Shown: positions 50,748 to 58,810 of the stretch, piece by piece | Numbering within the stretch: position 1 is the first letter of the stretch | Layout: each line of letters opens with the position of its first letter | Source of the DNA: an uncultured Elusimicrobia bacterium | GTDB lineage: Bacteria; Elusimicrobiota; Elusimicrobia; Elusimicrobiales; UBA9959 | Reading direction: 5' to 3' | NCBI GenBank assembly: GCA_903889965.1 | Contig: CAISZM010000020.1 | Location: 1 to 58,810 of the forward strand | Length of the DNA: 58,810 bases | Made by a program: the position numbers and the translations under genes | Notes under the pieces: model-generated | The model's input: only the letters and a program-made list of their open reading frames with translations | Database searches by the model: none | Told to the model about the DNA's origin: nothing

Positions 50748-52177
50748 ATGCTGAGCTCCTTGGGGTTGGAAGTTAGCCAGAACTCGTAAATGGCCCTGGT
50801 TACGAAGACCGAGGTGAACATACCTATCAGCAGGCCGATGGTCAGCGTGACGGCGAAGCCTTTCACGGGCCCGGAGCCGAATTGGAACAGGAAGACGGCG
50901 GCTATCCACGTGGTGACGTTCGAGTCGAGGATGGCGCTCCAGGCTTTATCGTAGCCCGTGGGGATTATCATCGCCACCGGTTTCGACAGCGCCATTTCCT
51001 CGCGCATGCGCTCAAGTATGAGGACGTTAGCGTCGATGGCCATGGCCAGCGACAGTATCATGCCGGCTATGCCGGGCAACGTGAGCGTGGCGTTGAAGTA
51101 ACCCATGGCCGCGATCAGGAACACGAAGTTCAGGCCCAGGGCCAGGTCGGCTATAAGGCCGCCGCCCTTGTAATATATCGCCATGAAAAGCACCACCAGC
51201 AGAAAGCCTGCAAGCGATGACATCAGGCCCTTGTGTATGGAGTCTTCTCCCAGGCCGGGGCCCACCACGCGCTTCTCTATTATATTGACCGGGGCGGGCA
51301 GGGAACCGGCGCGCAGCACGATGGCCAGGTCGCGGGCTTCTTCCATGGTGAAGGAACCCTCTATGACGCCCGAACCTCCGGAGATGCGGGTTTTGATCAC
51401 GGGCGCGGAGTGCACCACGCCGTCGAGAACGATAGCCAGGTATTTGCCTACGCTGGCGCCGGTGAACTGCTCGAACCGCCTGCCGCCTTCCTTGTTAAAG
51501 GTAAAGCCGATGCTGGGCGTGCCGAACTGCCTGTCGGTCTCCACGCGCGCGCCTTCCAGGTAAGCACCCGTCACTGGTACGGTGGCGTCGAGGACGTAGT
51601 AGCGGGTCCTTTCGCCGTCCTGGCCCGCGGACGCCTTGCAAAGTATAGTGCCCTTGGGCATCAGTTTGGCTATTTCGGGAACCGGCGAACCGTCCTTGTT
51701 GAACGGGGAGCCATCCATCGCGTCGACCTTGGAAAGCGCCGCCTGCGCTTCGTCAGAGGTGTTTACGAGGCGGAATTCGAGGAGGGCCGTTTTACCTATC
51801 AGGTTCTCGGCTTCCTCGGTGTTCGAAATACCGGGCAGGTCCACGGATATCCAGCGGTCGCCCTGGCGGGAAATGGGGGTTTCGCCCACGCCGTACTGGT
51901 CCACACGGTTGCGGATGATCTCTATGGCGCGGGCCATGGCGTCGTTCAGCTTCTCTTTCTTTTCCAGCTTGGAGACATCCAGTTCCAGGAGCAGGTGCGT
52001 GCCGCCGCGCAGGTCAAGGCCGAGGTTCAATATGCGCTCTGGGCGCATGCGCACGGCTTCAAGTTTGGCGCGCTCGTCCGGGGTCTTGGTGTACCACTCC
52101 ACCGTGGGGTACAGCAGCCAGATAGAAAGGATGAGCAGGCCCAGCACCGTGCCTATTTTCCAGTGTAATTTAGTCAT
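50744..52177 (-). CDS. secD: Protein translocase subunit SecD
   Basis: 477 residues. An N-terminal membrane span leads to the periplasmic P1 domain (LNLGLDLRGGTHLLLELDV, VDQYGVGETPISRQGDRWIS, VDLPGI). The membrane domain has RAGSLPAPVNIIEKRVVGPG, LTLPGIAGMILSLAMAIDAN and LERMREEM, six spans in all. It works with SecF and YajC at the Sec translocon. It lies 28 bp after yajC. Confidence 0.97.
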   Translation of the reverse strand: MTKLHWKIGTVLGLLILSIWLLYPTVEWYTKTPDERAKLEAVRMRPERILNLGLDLRGGTHLLLELDVSKLEKKEKLNDAMARAIEIIRNRVDQYGVGETPISRQGDRWISVDLPGISNTEEAENLIGKTALLEFRLVNTSDEAQAALSKVDAMDGSPFNKDGSPVPEIAKLMPKGTILCKASAGQDGERTRYYVLDATVPVTGAYLEGARVETDRQFGTPSIGFTFNKEGGRRFEQFTGASVGKYLAIVLDGVVHSAPVIKTRISGGSGVIEGSFTMEEARDLAIVLRAGSLPAPVNIIEKRVVGPGLGEDSIHKGLMSSLAGFLLVVLFMAIYYKGGGLIADLALGLNFVFLIAAMGYFNATLTLPGIAGMILSLAMAIDANVLILERMREEMALSKPVAMIIPTGYDKAWSAILDSNVTTWIAAVFLFQFGSGPVKGFAVTLTIGLLIGMFTSVFVTRAIYEFWLTSNPKELSI

Positions 52178-52205
52178 TATCCTATTGCTCCTTAGTTCAA
52201 GGGTT

Positions 52206-52481
52206 TTAGTTAACCGCGCTGGCGATGGCGCCTACGGCGCTGCGCGTGAAGACCGCTTTTACGCCTTTCGCGATTTCCAGTTCGACTTCGTCCGTTCTGA
52301 CCGCTGTTATCACTCCGATCATGCCGCCGCGGGTGATCACGCGGTCGCCCGCCTTAAGGGCGTCCAGCATCTTTTGGGTCTCTTTCTGCTGTTTCTGCTG
52401 AGGGCGGATAAGCAGGAAATAGAATATTAAGGCCACTGCCGCAAACGGTATGAGCTGCATGAAGCTGGCGTTGCTGTTCAT
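52206..52481 (-). CDS. yajC: Preprotein translocase subunit YajC
   Basis: 91 residues: one membrane span (LIPFAAVALIFYFLLIRPQQ), the conserved RPQQKQQKE after it, then the small domain LKAGDRVITRGGMIGVI. GGAGG lies 4 nt before the ATG. An extended -10 promoter at 52512-52520 gives it a leader of about 24 nt. YajC binds SecDF, encoded next. Confidence 0.95.
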   Translation of the reverse strand: MNSNASFMQLIPFAAVALIFYFLLIRPQQKQQKETQKMLDALKAGDRVITRGGMIGVITAVRTDEVELEIAKGVKAVFTRSAVGAIASAVN

Positions 52482-52511
52482 TGTTCCTCCGTCGTGTACT
52501 TATTTGACTTT

Positions 52512-52520
52512 ATTATAGCA
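52512..52520 (-). promoter_or_regulatory. Extended -10 promoter of yajC-secD-secF
   Basis: The minus strand reads TGCTATAAT (hexamer 52512-52517), 30 nt before the yajC ATG. No -35 match. A GC-rich inverted repeat (CCCGG/CCGGG at 52557-52571) lies between it and the tgt stop and may terminate the upstream transcript, though it lacks a T run. Confidence 0.6.
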
Positions 52521-52577
52521 AATAGTTGCGGGGTTTAGCGCCGGCACGGGCGTTAGCCCGGCCGCTCCGGGCGGGCG

Positions 52578-53750
<1,173 letters not shown>

Positions 53751-53825
53751 TTATGCAAACTACGGGTTTCAGGGTTCGCGGGGCTACCGGCGGGTTGGAA
53801 CTCGTGTGTCTGCCGGCATCCCCGT

Positions 53826-54881
53826 TTAAAGTATAAGCATCGAGTCGCCGTAGGAATAGAAACGGTATTTTTCCTTTACGGCTTCCTGGTACGCTCTCAA
53901 AAGCAGCTCGCGGCCGGCGAAGGCGGCGGTCATATACAGGGGGGCGGAGTCGGGTACGTGCAGGTTGGTTATGAAGGCGCCGGCGGTCTTGAAACGGTAG
54001 CCTGGGCGTATGAAAAGGCCGGCCTGCTCCGTACCAGCCCTGACCGTACCGTTCTCGTCGGAAAGCGTTTCAAGCGTGCGCATGGACGAGGTTCCCACGG
54101 CCACGAGCCTTCCGCCCGCGGCGCGGTGGGCGTTGATAGCTGCCGCGGTTTGGGCGGAGACCGAGCATTCCTCGGCCATCATCACATGGTCGGACGGGCT
54201 TTCGGACCGCACTGGCCTGAAAGTGCCCCAGCCGATATGGAGCGTCACGAAGACGATCTTTACACCTGCGGTTTCAAGCCCGGAGAACAGTTCCGGGGTG
54301 AAATGAAAACCGGCCGTAGGCGCGGCTATGGATCCGGGGTGTTCGGCGTAAACTGTCTGGTATTTTTCTTCGTCCGGGGGGGCTTCGAGGCCGCGCCGTT
54401 TCCTGGCGTTCAGTATGTACTGCGGCAGGGGCACAGCCCCGTTGGCGTCGAGGTACGCGGCGTCCACAGCCGAGGAGAATTTGAAGGTATAGCTGCCGTC
54501 GGGGTTCCTCGCCAGGCATTCCGCTTTGGTCCCGCCTGGGCAGGAGAGGACCTGGCCCTCGCGTATCTTGCGGCAGAGCCCTGTCCATACCGTGGAGTCG
54601 CCTGACTCCGGCGCCATCAGCAATATTTCGGAGCGCCCGCCCCCGGGCTTTTTCGCCTCGAGGCGGGCCTTCCAGACTTTGCTGCGGTTCAGGACCAGCA
54701 TATCGCCCCTGCCCAGGAATTCAGGCAGGTCCCGGAAATTCCTGTGGAGCAGTTGTCCGTCGGAGCGCCTCACCGCCATCAGGCGCGACGAGTCCCGGGG
54801 TTCGGCCGGCCGGTCCGCTATCAGCGGCTCTATCTCCAGGGAGGCAAATTCTTTAAGGGCTTCTTCCGGGTTTTCAGTCAT
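53826..54881 (-). CDS. queA: S-adenosylmethionine:tRNA ribosyltransferase-isomerase
   Basis: 351 residues, normal length. Landmarks are LIADRPAEPRDSSRLMAV, LVLNRSKVWKARL, AAPTAGFHFTPELF, VTLHIGWGTFRPV, and the C-terminal VGTSSMRTLE and FITNLHVPDSAPLYMTAAF. It makes epoxyqueuosine on tRNA. The first 8 bp overlap the end of the SpoIID-like gene. A 111-bp gap separates it from tgt and holds an imperfect inverted repeat around 53780-53825 but no gene. Confidence 0.97.
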   Translation of the reverse strand: MTENPEEALKEFASLEIEPLIADRPAEPRDSSRLMAVRRSDGQLLHRNFRDLPEFLGRGDMLVLNRSKVWKARLEAKKPGGGRSEILLMAPESGDSTVWTGLCRKIREGQVLSCPGGTKAECLARNPDGSYTFKFSSAVDAAYLDANGAVPLPQYILNARKRRGLEAPPDEEKYQTVYAEHPGSIAAPTAGFHFTPELFSGLETAGVKIVFVTLHIGWGTFRPVRSESPSDHVMMAEECSVSAQTAAAINAHRAAGGRLVAVGTSSMRTLETLSDENGTVRAGTEQAGLFIRPGYRFKTAGAFITNLHVPDSAPLYMTAAFAGRELLLRAYQEAVKEKYRFYSYGDSMLIL

Positions 54882-56007
54882 AATCCATTATGGCCGCCCC
54901 CGGGTAGTACTGGTGAAGTATCTTCTTGTACGGCCTGCCTTTCATGGCCATGAATTTTGCGCCTTCCTGGCACATGCCTACGCCGTGACCCCAGCCGCGG
55001 CCGTAGAACTCAAAGCCTCCCTTGGCGGGGGTTATGCCGGTTATGTAGGTGCTGCGGAACTCGGAATTGCCGAAAAACTTCCTTACAAGGGTAAGGGGAG
55101 CCGTAACGGAACCGCGGTCGGTCGCGAACTTCAGCGACACCGATCTGCCAAACTTGTCCTTCTGGGAAACCCTGACGGCTTTCAGCTTGAGGGCTGTCGA
55201 ACCCTGCGACTGTATGAAGCGCAGCAGGTCCCCGGCGGGGATATAGATCTCCCAGCGGTAATGCGGGGATGTGGAGCAGTACGGGTCCCGCACCCCGCTG
55301 AGCGGCTTTATGATGTCCTCGCCCCAGGCCGATGAGACGCTGATGGTGTGACCGCCGCAGCAGGCGTGGAAGAACGCGGTGATAAGCTTGCCTTTGTACT
55401 TAAGCACCAGGCCTTTTGTGGAGTCGACCGCGTCCCTGATACGGGAATTGATCTTTGCGGTGCCGTTATATACCTGCATCTCAGCCCCGTCGGTGATATC
55501 GTAATCTTTGCCGGGGCTCATGTTCTTCAGCGCATAGGTGCGGGAGGCGACGGCCTGCGCCTTCAGCGCTTCCAGCGGCCAGTCGGGGCTCATCTCAACG
55601 GGCAGGACGCCGTAAAGGTAGTCCTCGAGCGGCAGGTATTCAATTATGTCCACCTTGCCGTCGCCTGCGGATTTTATCAGTATGTCGCCCTTGTAAAAAT
55701 TGTTGCCCAGGTGTATGCGCTGGCCTTCGGAGGCAAGCAGCTTGATGGGCGAGGTCAGCTCCTGTCCGGCCACGGAGATCGTGTCGCCGGAGGCGCTTAT
55801 CGAGTAGGCGGAATTCGCGAGCAGCATGAATTTCTGGCCGCTTTTGACTTCGAGCACATAGATCCGGGCGGAAGTGCCAAGGCGGAGGGAGGGGGAACCG
55901 CGCGATATCGCCACCCGGATATTCGGACTATCGCCGGAAACTCCTTCCGCCGAAGCGGCAGGCATGGCGGCGCAGAGCAGGAACAGGACGAGGAGGCGTG
56001 TCATCAT
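54874..56007 (-). CDS. SpoIID/LytB-domain protein, probable septal lytic transglycosylase
   Basis: 377 residues with a signal peptide (MMTRLLVLFLLCAAMPAASA). The SpoIID domain has the catalytic Glu in DYLYGVLPVEMSPDWPLEAL, KAQAVASRTYAL, ACCGGHTISVSSAWGED and the end motif GRGWGHGVGMCQEGA. SpoIID was first described as a peptidoglycan hydrolase of sporulating Firmicutes, but relatives occur in many non-sporulating bacteria. It sits between ruvB and queA in a housekeeping operon, with no other sporulation genes visible. Confidence 0.9.
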   Translation of the reverse strand: MMTRLLVLFLLCAAMPAASAEGVSGDSPNIRVAISRGSPSLRLGTSARIYVLEVKSGQKFMLLANSAYSISASGDTISVAGQELTSPIKLLASEGQRIHLGNNFYKGDILIKSAGDGKVDIIEYLPLEDYLYGVLPVEMSPDWPLEALKAQAVASRTYALKNMSPGKDYDITDGAEMQVYNGTAKINSRIRDAVDSTKGLVLKYKGKLITAFFHACCGGHTISVSSAWGEDIIKPLSGVRDPYCSTSPHYRWEIYIPAGDLLRFIQSQGSTALKLKAVRVSQKDKFGRSVSLKFATDRGSVTAPLTLVRKFFGNSEFRSTYITGITPAKGGFEFYGRGWGHGVGMCQEGAKFMAMKGRPYKKILHQYYPGAAIMDYD

Positions 56008-56011
56008 TGGA

Positions 56012-57040
56012 TCAAAGGAGTTCGGCCTGCCGGGAAAGCTTGAAACCGATGTGCGCCGCGGCCTTCGCGGTGAGCACCCTGCCGCGCGTGGTGCGCTTGA
56101 GGAATCCGGCTTGCATAAGGAAAGGCTCTATAACATCGGTGAGGGTGTCGGTCTCCTCCGAGACCGCCACCGCGAGGGTTTCTATTCCCACGGGGCCGCC
56201 GCCGAAATTTTCCGCCATGACGGTAAGTATGCGCCGGTCGAGGTTATCCAGTCCTTCCGAGTCGATTTCCAGGGAGGTCATCGCCGCCGCCGTCACTTCC
56301 GTGGTTATGTTCCCGTCCGCGCGTACATCCGCGAAATCCCTGACCCGCTTGAGGAGCCGGTTAGCTATGCGGGGCGTGCCGCGGGAGCGCCTGGCTATAA
56401 GCTCGAGCGCCGGCTTATCCGCGCGGCTTCCAAGTATCCTGGCCGAGCGCGCCAGTATCTGCGCTATCTCGTCCTCGCCGTAAAATCCGAGGTTGAACAC
56501 GATGCCGAAACGGTCGCGCAGAGGCCCGGTGAGGAGGCCGCTGCGGGTAGTCGCCCCCACCAGGGTGAAGCGGGGAACGGCCAGCTTAAGTGTGGTGGCG
56601 CCGGGCCCCTGCCCGGTGTTTATAAAGAAAACGAAATCCTCCATTACCGGGTAGAGGGCCTCCTCAACGGATGCGTTGAGGCGGTGTATCTCGTCTATAA
56701 AAAGTATGTCGCCCTCGGCGAGTTCCGTGGTTAACATGGCCGCCAGGTCCCCGGGTTTTGAAAGCACCGGTCCCGAGGTAACCTTTATGTTTACCCCCAT
56801 TTCCCTCGCGAGTATGTATGAAAGGGTGGTTTTTCCAAGGCCGGGGGGGGAGTAGAAAAGACAATGATCGAGGGGCTCGCGGCGGTTCTTCGCCGCCTGG
56901 ATGAACACTTTGAGGTTTTCTTTCAGACGGGCCTGTCCTACGAACTCGTCGAGCGAAGACGGACGCAGGGCCGACTCCATGCGGGAAGTCTCCTCGGGCG
57001 CGGGCAGCGGGGAAAGTATGTCGTCTTTGTTTTTCATCAC
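56012..57040 (-). CDS. ruvB: Holliday junction branch-migration helicase RuvB
   Basis: 342 residues. [20 protein letters not shown], Walker [19 protein letters not shown] (Ser where most RuvB have Gly before PPG), Walker [11 protein letters not shown], sensor 1 [18 protein letters not shown] and the winged-helix end [10 protein letters not shown]. It is the motor of the RuvAB complex. It lies 5 bp after ruvA and 4 bp before the SpoIID gene. Confidence 0.97.
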   Translation of the reverse strand: MMKNKDDILSPLPAPEETSRMESALRPSSLDEFVGQARLKENLKVFIQAAKNRREPLDHCLFYSPPGLGKTTLSYILAREMGVNIKVTSGPVLSKPGDLAAMLTTELAEGDILFIDEIHRLNASVEEALYPVMEDFVFFINTGQGPGATTLKLAVPRFTLVGATTRSGLLTGPLRDRFGIVFNLGFYGEDEIAQILARSARILGSRADKPALELIARRSRGTPRIANRLLKRVRDFADVRADGNITTEVTAAAMTSLEIDSEGLDNLDRRILTVMAENFGGGPVGIETLAVAVSEETDTLTDVIEPFLMQAGFLKRTTRGRVLTAKAAAHIGFKLSRQAELL

Positions 57041-57045
57041 GTGTT

Positions 57046-57651
57046 TTATTTTGAAAGGCGTTTCAGGGCCAGGCGTATCACCGCTTCGGCCGTAGCCTGG
57101 GGCCCCGCTTCCTGGGCCGCGTCCTCTATCGCGGCGCGTGCCTCCGCCGTCCTGAAGCCCAGCGCGGTAAGGGCGTTCATGGCCTGCGCGTAACTGCCGG
57201 CTTGGGGGAGTGTCGAGACTCCCGCGGCAAGCCCGGAGGCCGGCAACTTGTCCTTGAGAGCGGCTATCAGTTTTTCGGCCGTCTTGGCCGTGAAGCCGAA
57301 GATCGCCGTCAGGGGCTTAGGGTCCCTGGCCGCCACAGCGCGCGTGAACTCGGGCAGGGATTTCATGGCTTTGCCGAGGTAGTCGAGCGCCTTCTTGGCG
57401 CCGGTATTGGGAACCGCGTCCCTGAACATGTCGAAAAGCTGTTTTTCCTCGCGGCCGAGGAAACCGTAGAGCGCGGTGCCGCCGTACATGCTGATAGATT
57501 CCGCCACGAAAACCCTGGCCTGGGCGCCCTCGGGACCGAGCGCGTCAAGCGACGGTCCGCAGAAAAAAACTTCGTAGCCGACCCCGGCGGTCTCTATGAC
57601 GGCGCTTTCGGCGCCCTTGGAGACAACGCTGCCCTTCAGGTAAGCTATCAT
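57046..57651 (-). CDS. ruvA: Holliday junction protein RuvA
   Basis: 201 residues: OB-fold start [20 protein letters not shown], two HhH regions ([32 protein letters not shown]) and the C-terminal domain III ([18 protein letters not shown]) that contacts RuvB. Normal length. The start overlaps the ruvC stop by ATGA. Confidence 0.97.
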   Translation of the reverse strand: MIAYLKGSVVSKGAESAVIETAGVGYEVFFCGPSLDALGPEGAQARVFVAESISMYGGTALYGFLGREEKQLFDMFRDAVPNTGAKKALDYLGKAMKSLPEFTRAVAARDPKPLTAIFGFTAKTAEKLIAALKDKLPASGLAAGVSTLPQAGSYAQAMNALTALGFRTAEARAAIEDAAQEAGPQATAEAVIRLALKRLSK

Positions 57652-58160
57652 CGCAGCGCCGCCTTGGCTTTTTCGAGGGCGCGGGCGAACGGCGCCATGC
57701 GCAGGTGGCAGAGCGCCGCCGCCATCGCGTCAGCCACATCATCGGGCTCGGGGATCTCGGCCAGGTTCAAAGTCATCTGCACGACCCTCTGCATCTGCCG
57801 CTTCTCGGCGGCGCCGGTGCCGGCGACGGTTTTCTTTATCGTCCGGGGGTTATAGGGTGTTATCTTCAGGCCCGCTTTTTCACAGGCCAGCAGGATCACG
57901 CCCCGGGCGTGCGTGGTGTTGGCCTGGGTGTCCGCCCTTTTTGAAAAGAAAACTTCCTCTATGGCGGCTTCGCCGGGAGCGTGCAGCTCTATCGCCTCCG
58001 TAAGCTCGTCGTATATGATGGCCAGGCGCTTTTCAAGCGGCGTATTCTTCTGCGTGTGTATCAGGCCGGAGGCGGCCAGCGACGGCGGGGCAGCCCCGTC
58101 TTTTTCAAGCACGGCCCAGCCGGTCCTGTCCAGCCCGGGGTCTATGCCGAGGATCTTCAT
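57648..58160 (-). CDS. ruvC: Holliday junction resolvase RuvC
   Basis: 170 residues. Catalytic acids: D7 in ILGIDPGLDRTGWAV, Glu in AAIEEVFFSKRADTQ, and the Asp pair in PDDVADAMAAALCH. YNPRTIKKTVAGTGAAEK is also typical. It cuts the Holliday junction held by RuvA. It begins 8 bp after yebC in the ruvC-ruvA-ruvB order. Confidence 0.97.
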   Translation of the reverse strand: MKILGIDPGLDRTGWAVLEKDGAAPPSLAASGLIHTQKNTPLEKRLAIIYDELTEAIELHAPGEAAIEEVFFSKRADTQANTTHARGVILLACEKAGLKITPYNPRTIKKTVAGTGAAEKRQMQRVVQMTLNLAEIPEPDDVADAMAAALCHLRMAPFARALEKAKAALR

Positions 58161-58168
58161 CGGGGGAC

Positions 58169-58810
58169 TTACTTCTCCAGCTTGGCGATCACTGAATCCG
58201 GTATATTGAAGTTGGAGTAGACCTTTTGCACGTCCTCGTGGTCTTCCAGGGCGTCCATGAGGCTGAGCACCTGCCCGGCCTTGTCCTCGCCGATGTTGAC
58301 TTCGTTCTTGGGAAGCATCGTGACCTCGCCGGAAACTATCGGCACCTTCTTTTCCTCGAGCTTCGCCTTCACGGAGTCGAATTCCTGCGGGGAGGTAATT
58401 ATCTCGTATTCGCCCGAATCGGCGGGGGAGCGAAAATCTTCGGCGCCTATCTCGAGGGCCAGCGACATCAGCTCGTCTTCCTTGGCGTCGGATTTGCTGA
58501 CATAGAGGATACCTTTCTGCTCGAACATCCAGCTGACGCAGCCGGTGGAACCCATGTTTCCGCCGTGAGAGTCCAGTATCTTGCGGATTTCGCTTGCGGC
58601 GCGGTTCTTATTGTCGGTGGTGGCGTTTATCATGACCGCGATGCCGCCGGGGCCGTAGCCCTCGTAAGTTATTTCTTCGTACATTACGCCCGGTTCCTGC
58701 CCGGTGCCGCGCATGATGGCGCGCTTGACGTTATCCGAAGGCATGTTGCTGGCCTTCGCGTCTTCCATAGCCTTGCGCAGGCGCGGATTTTCGTCCGGTT
58801 TGCCGCCGCC
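58169..58810 (-). CDS. yebC: YebC/PmpR-family protein (5' end cut by window)
   Basis: The window edge removes the start; 213 residues remain. The frame reads upstream of the first visible ATG (58768) through GGGKPDENPRLRKAMEDAK, which matches the YebC N-terminal region, so that ATG is internal. Landmarks: NMPSDNVKRAIMRGTG, YEEITYEGYGPGGIAVMIN, NKNRAASEIRKILDSHGG and the C-terminal ALEDHEDVQKVYSNFNIPD. YebC proteins bind DNA or the ribosome and act as regulators or help translate proline-rich stretches. Linkage to ruvC is common. Confidence 0.95.
   Translation of the reverse strand, partial: GGGKPDENPRLRKAMEDAKASNMPSDNVKRAIMRGTGQEPGVMYEEITYEGYGPGGIAVMINATTDNKNRAASEIRKILDSHGGNMGSTGCVSWMFEQKGILYVSKSDAKEDELMSLALEIGAEDFRSPADSGEYEIITSPQEFDSVKAKLEEKKVPIVSGEVTMLPKNEVNIGEDKAGQVLSLMDALEDHEDVQKVYSNFNIPDSVIAKLEK

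Overview
The window is a GC-rich stretch of about 58.8 kb, densely coded on both strands. It holds about 52 protein genes; the last, yebC, is cut by the window end. I see no tRNA, rRNA, CRISPR array, phage or insertion sequence. The genes describe a didermic bacterium with a type IV pilus machine, a complete Kdo and lipid A kinase/transport module (kdsA, kdsB, kdsD, waaA, lpxK, lptABC) and heptose-type glycosyltransferases. Short start/stop overlaps (often ATGA) are everywhere, and isoleucine is often written ATA despite the high GC. Taken together (PilM-PilN fusion, the surface-protein families, SpoIID in a diderm) this suggests an uncultured lineage such as Elusimicrobiota. That placement is an inference from gene style, not a measured phylogeny.

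Layout. 1-259: a 137-bp tandem repeat with strong stem-loops, resembling by eye the 5' part of bacterial RNase P RNA. 270-5263: two tandem, overlapping O-antigen-ligase/PglL-like membrane proteins with TPR tails. 5375-15471: an OmpA-domain envelope protein, then a pilus assembly operon in the order pilMN (fused), pilO, pilP, pilQ, pilB, pilC, major pilin. 15544-20937: a secreted gluzincin-like peptidase, then uvrA and nadB on the minus strand. 21109-23058: a three-gene overlapping set (flippase-like membrane protein, gamma carbonic anhydrase, CheY-like receiver). 23128-25649 (minus): three minor prepilins and a Tyr/Cys-containing secreted protein, a candidate pilus-tip set. 25776-29394: an Nth-type DNA glycosylase, a TPR protein, a membrane histidine kinase and a convergent response regulator.

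29437-43848 (minus) is an LPS block. A terminator hairpin and an extended -10 promoter at 36933-36972 split it into two units. The upstream unit holds a GT9 protein with a doubled N-terminal half, a polysaccharide deacetylase, a DUF4254-like protein split into two genes, a second GT9, lpxK, gmhB, a small membrane methyltransferase and a DUF3108 protein. The downstream unit holds the heptose kinase, kdsB, pyrG, kdsA, a zinc-ribbon protein, kdsD, lptC, lptA and lptB. pyrG makes the CTP that KdsB uses, so its position fits the pathway.

43981-47909 (plus) carries two surface proteins: one with a C-terminal sorting/FlgD-like domain broken by a 2-bp frameshift in a CT repeat, and a 1126-residue repetitive fibre-like protein. 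47914-58810 (minus) carries waaA, an unknown protein, and a housekeeping run read as yebC-ruvC-ruvA-ruvB-spoIID-queA-tgt-yajC-secD-secF. No intergenic gap exceeds about 270 bp; the longest is the repeat region at 1-269.
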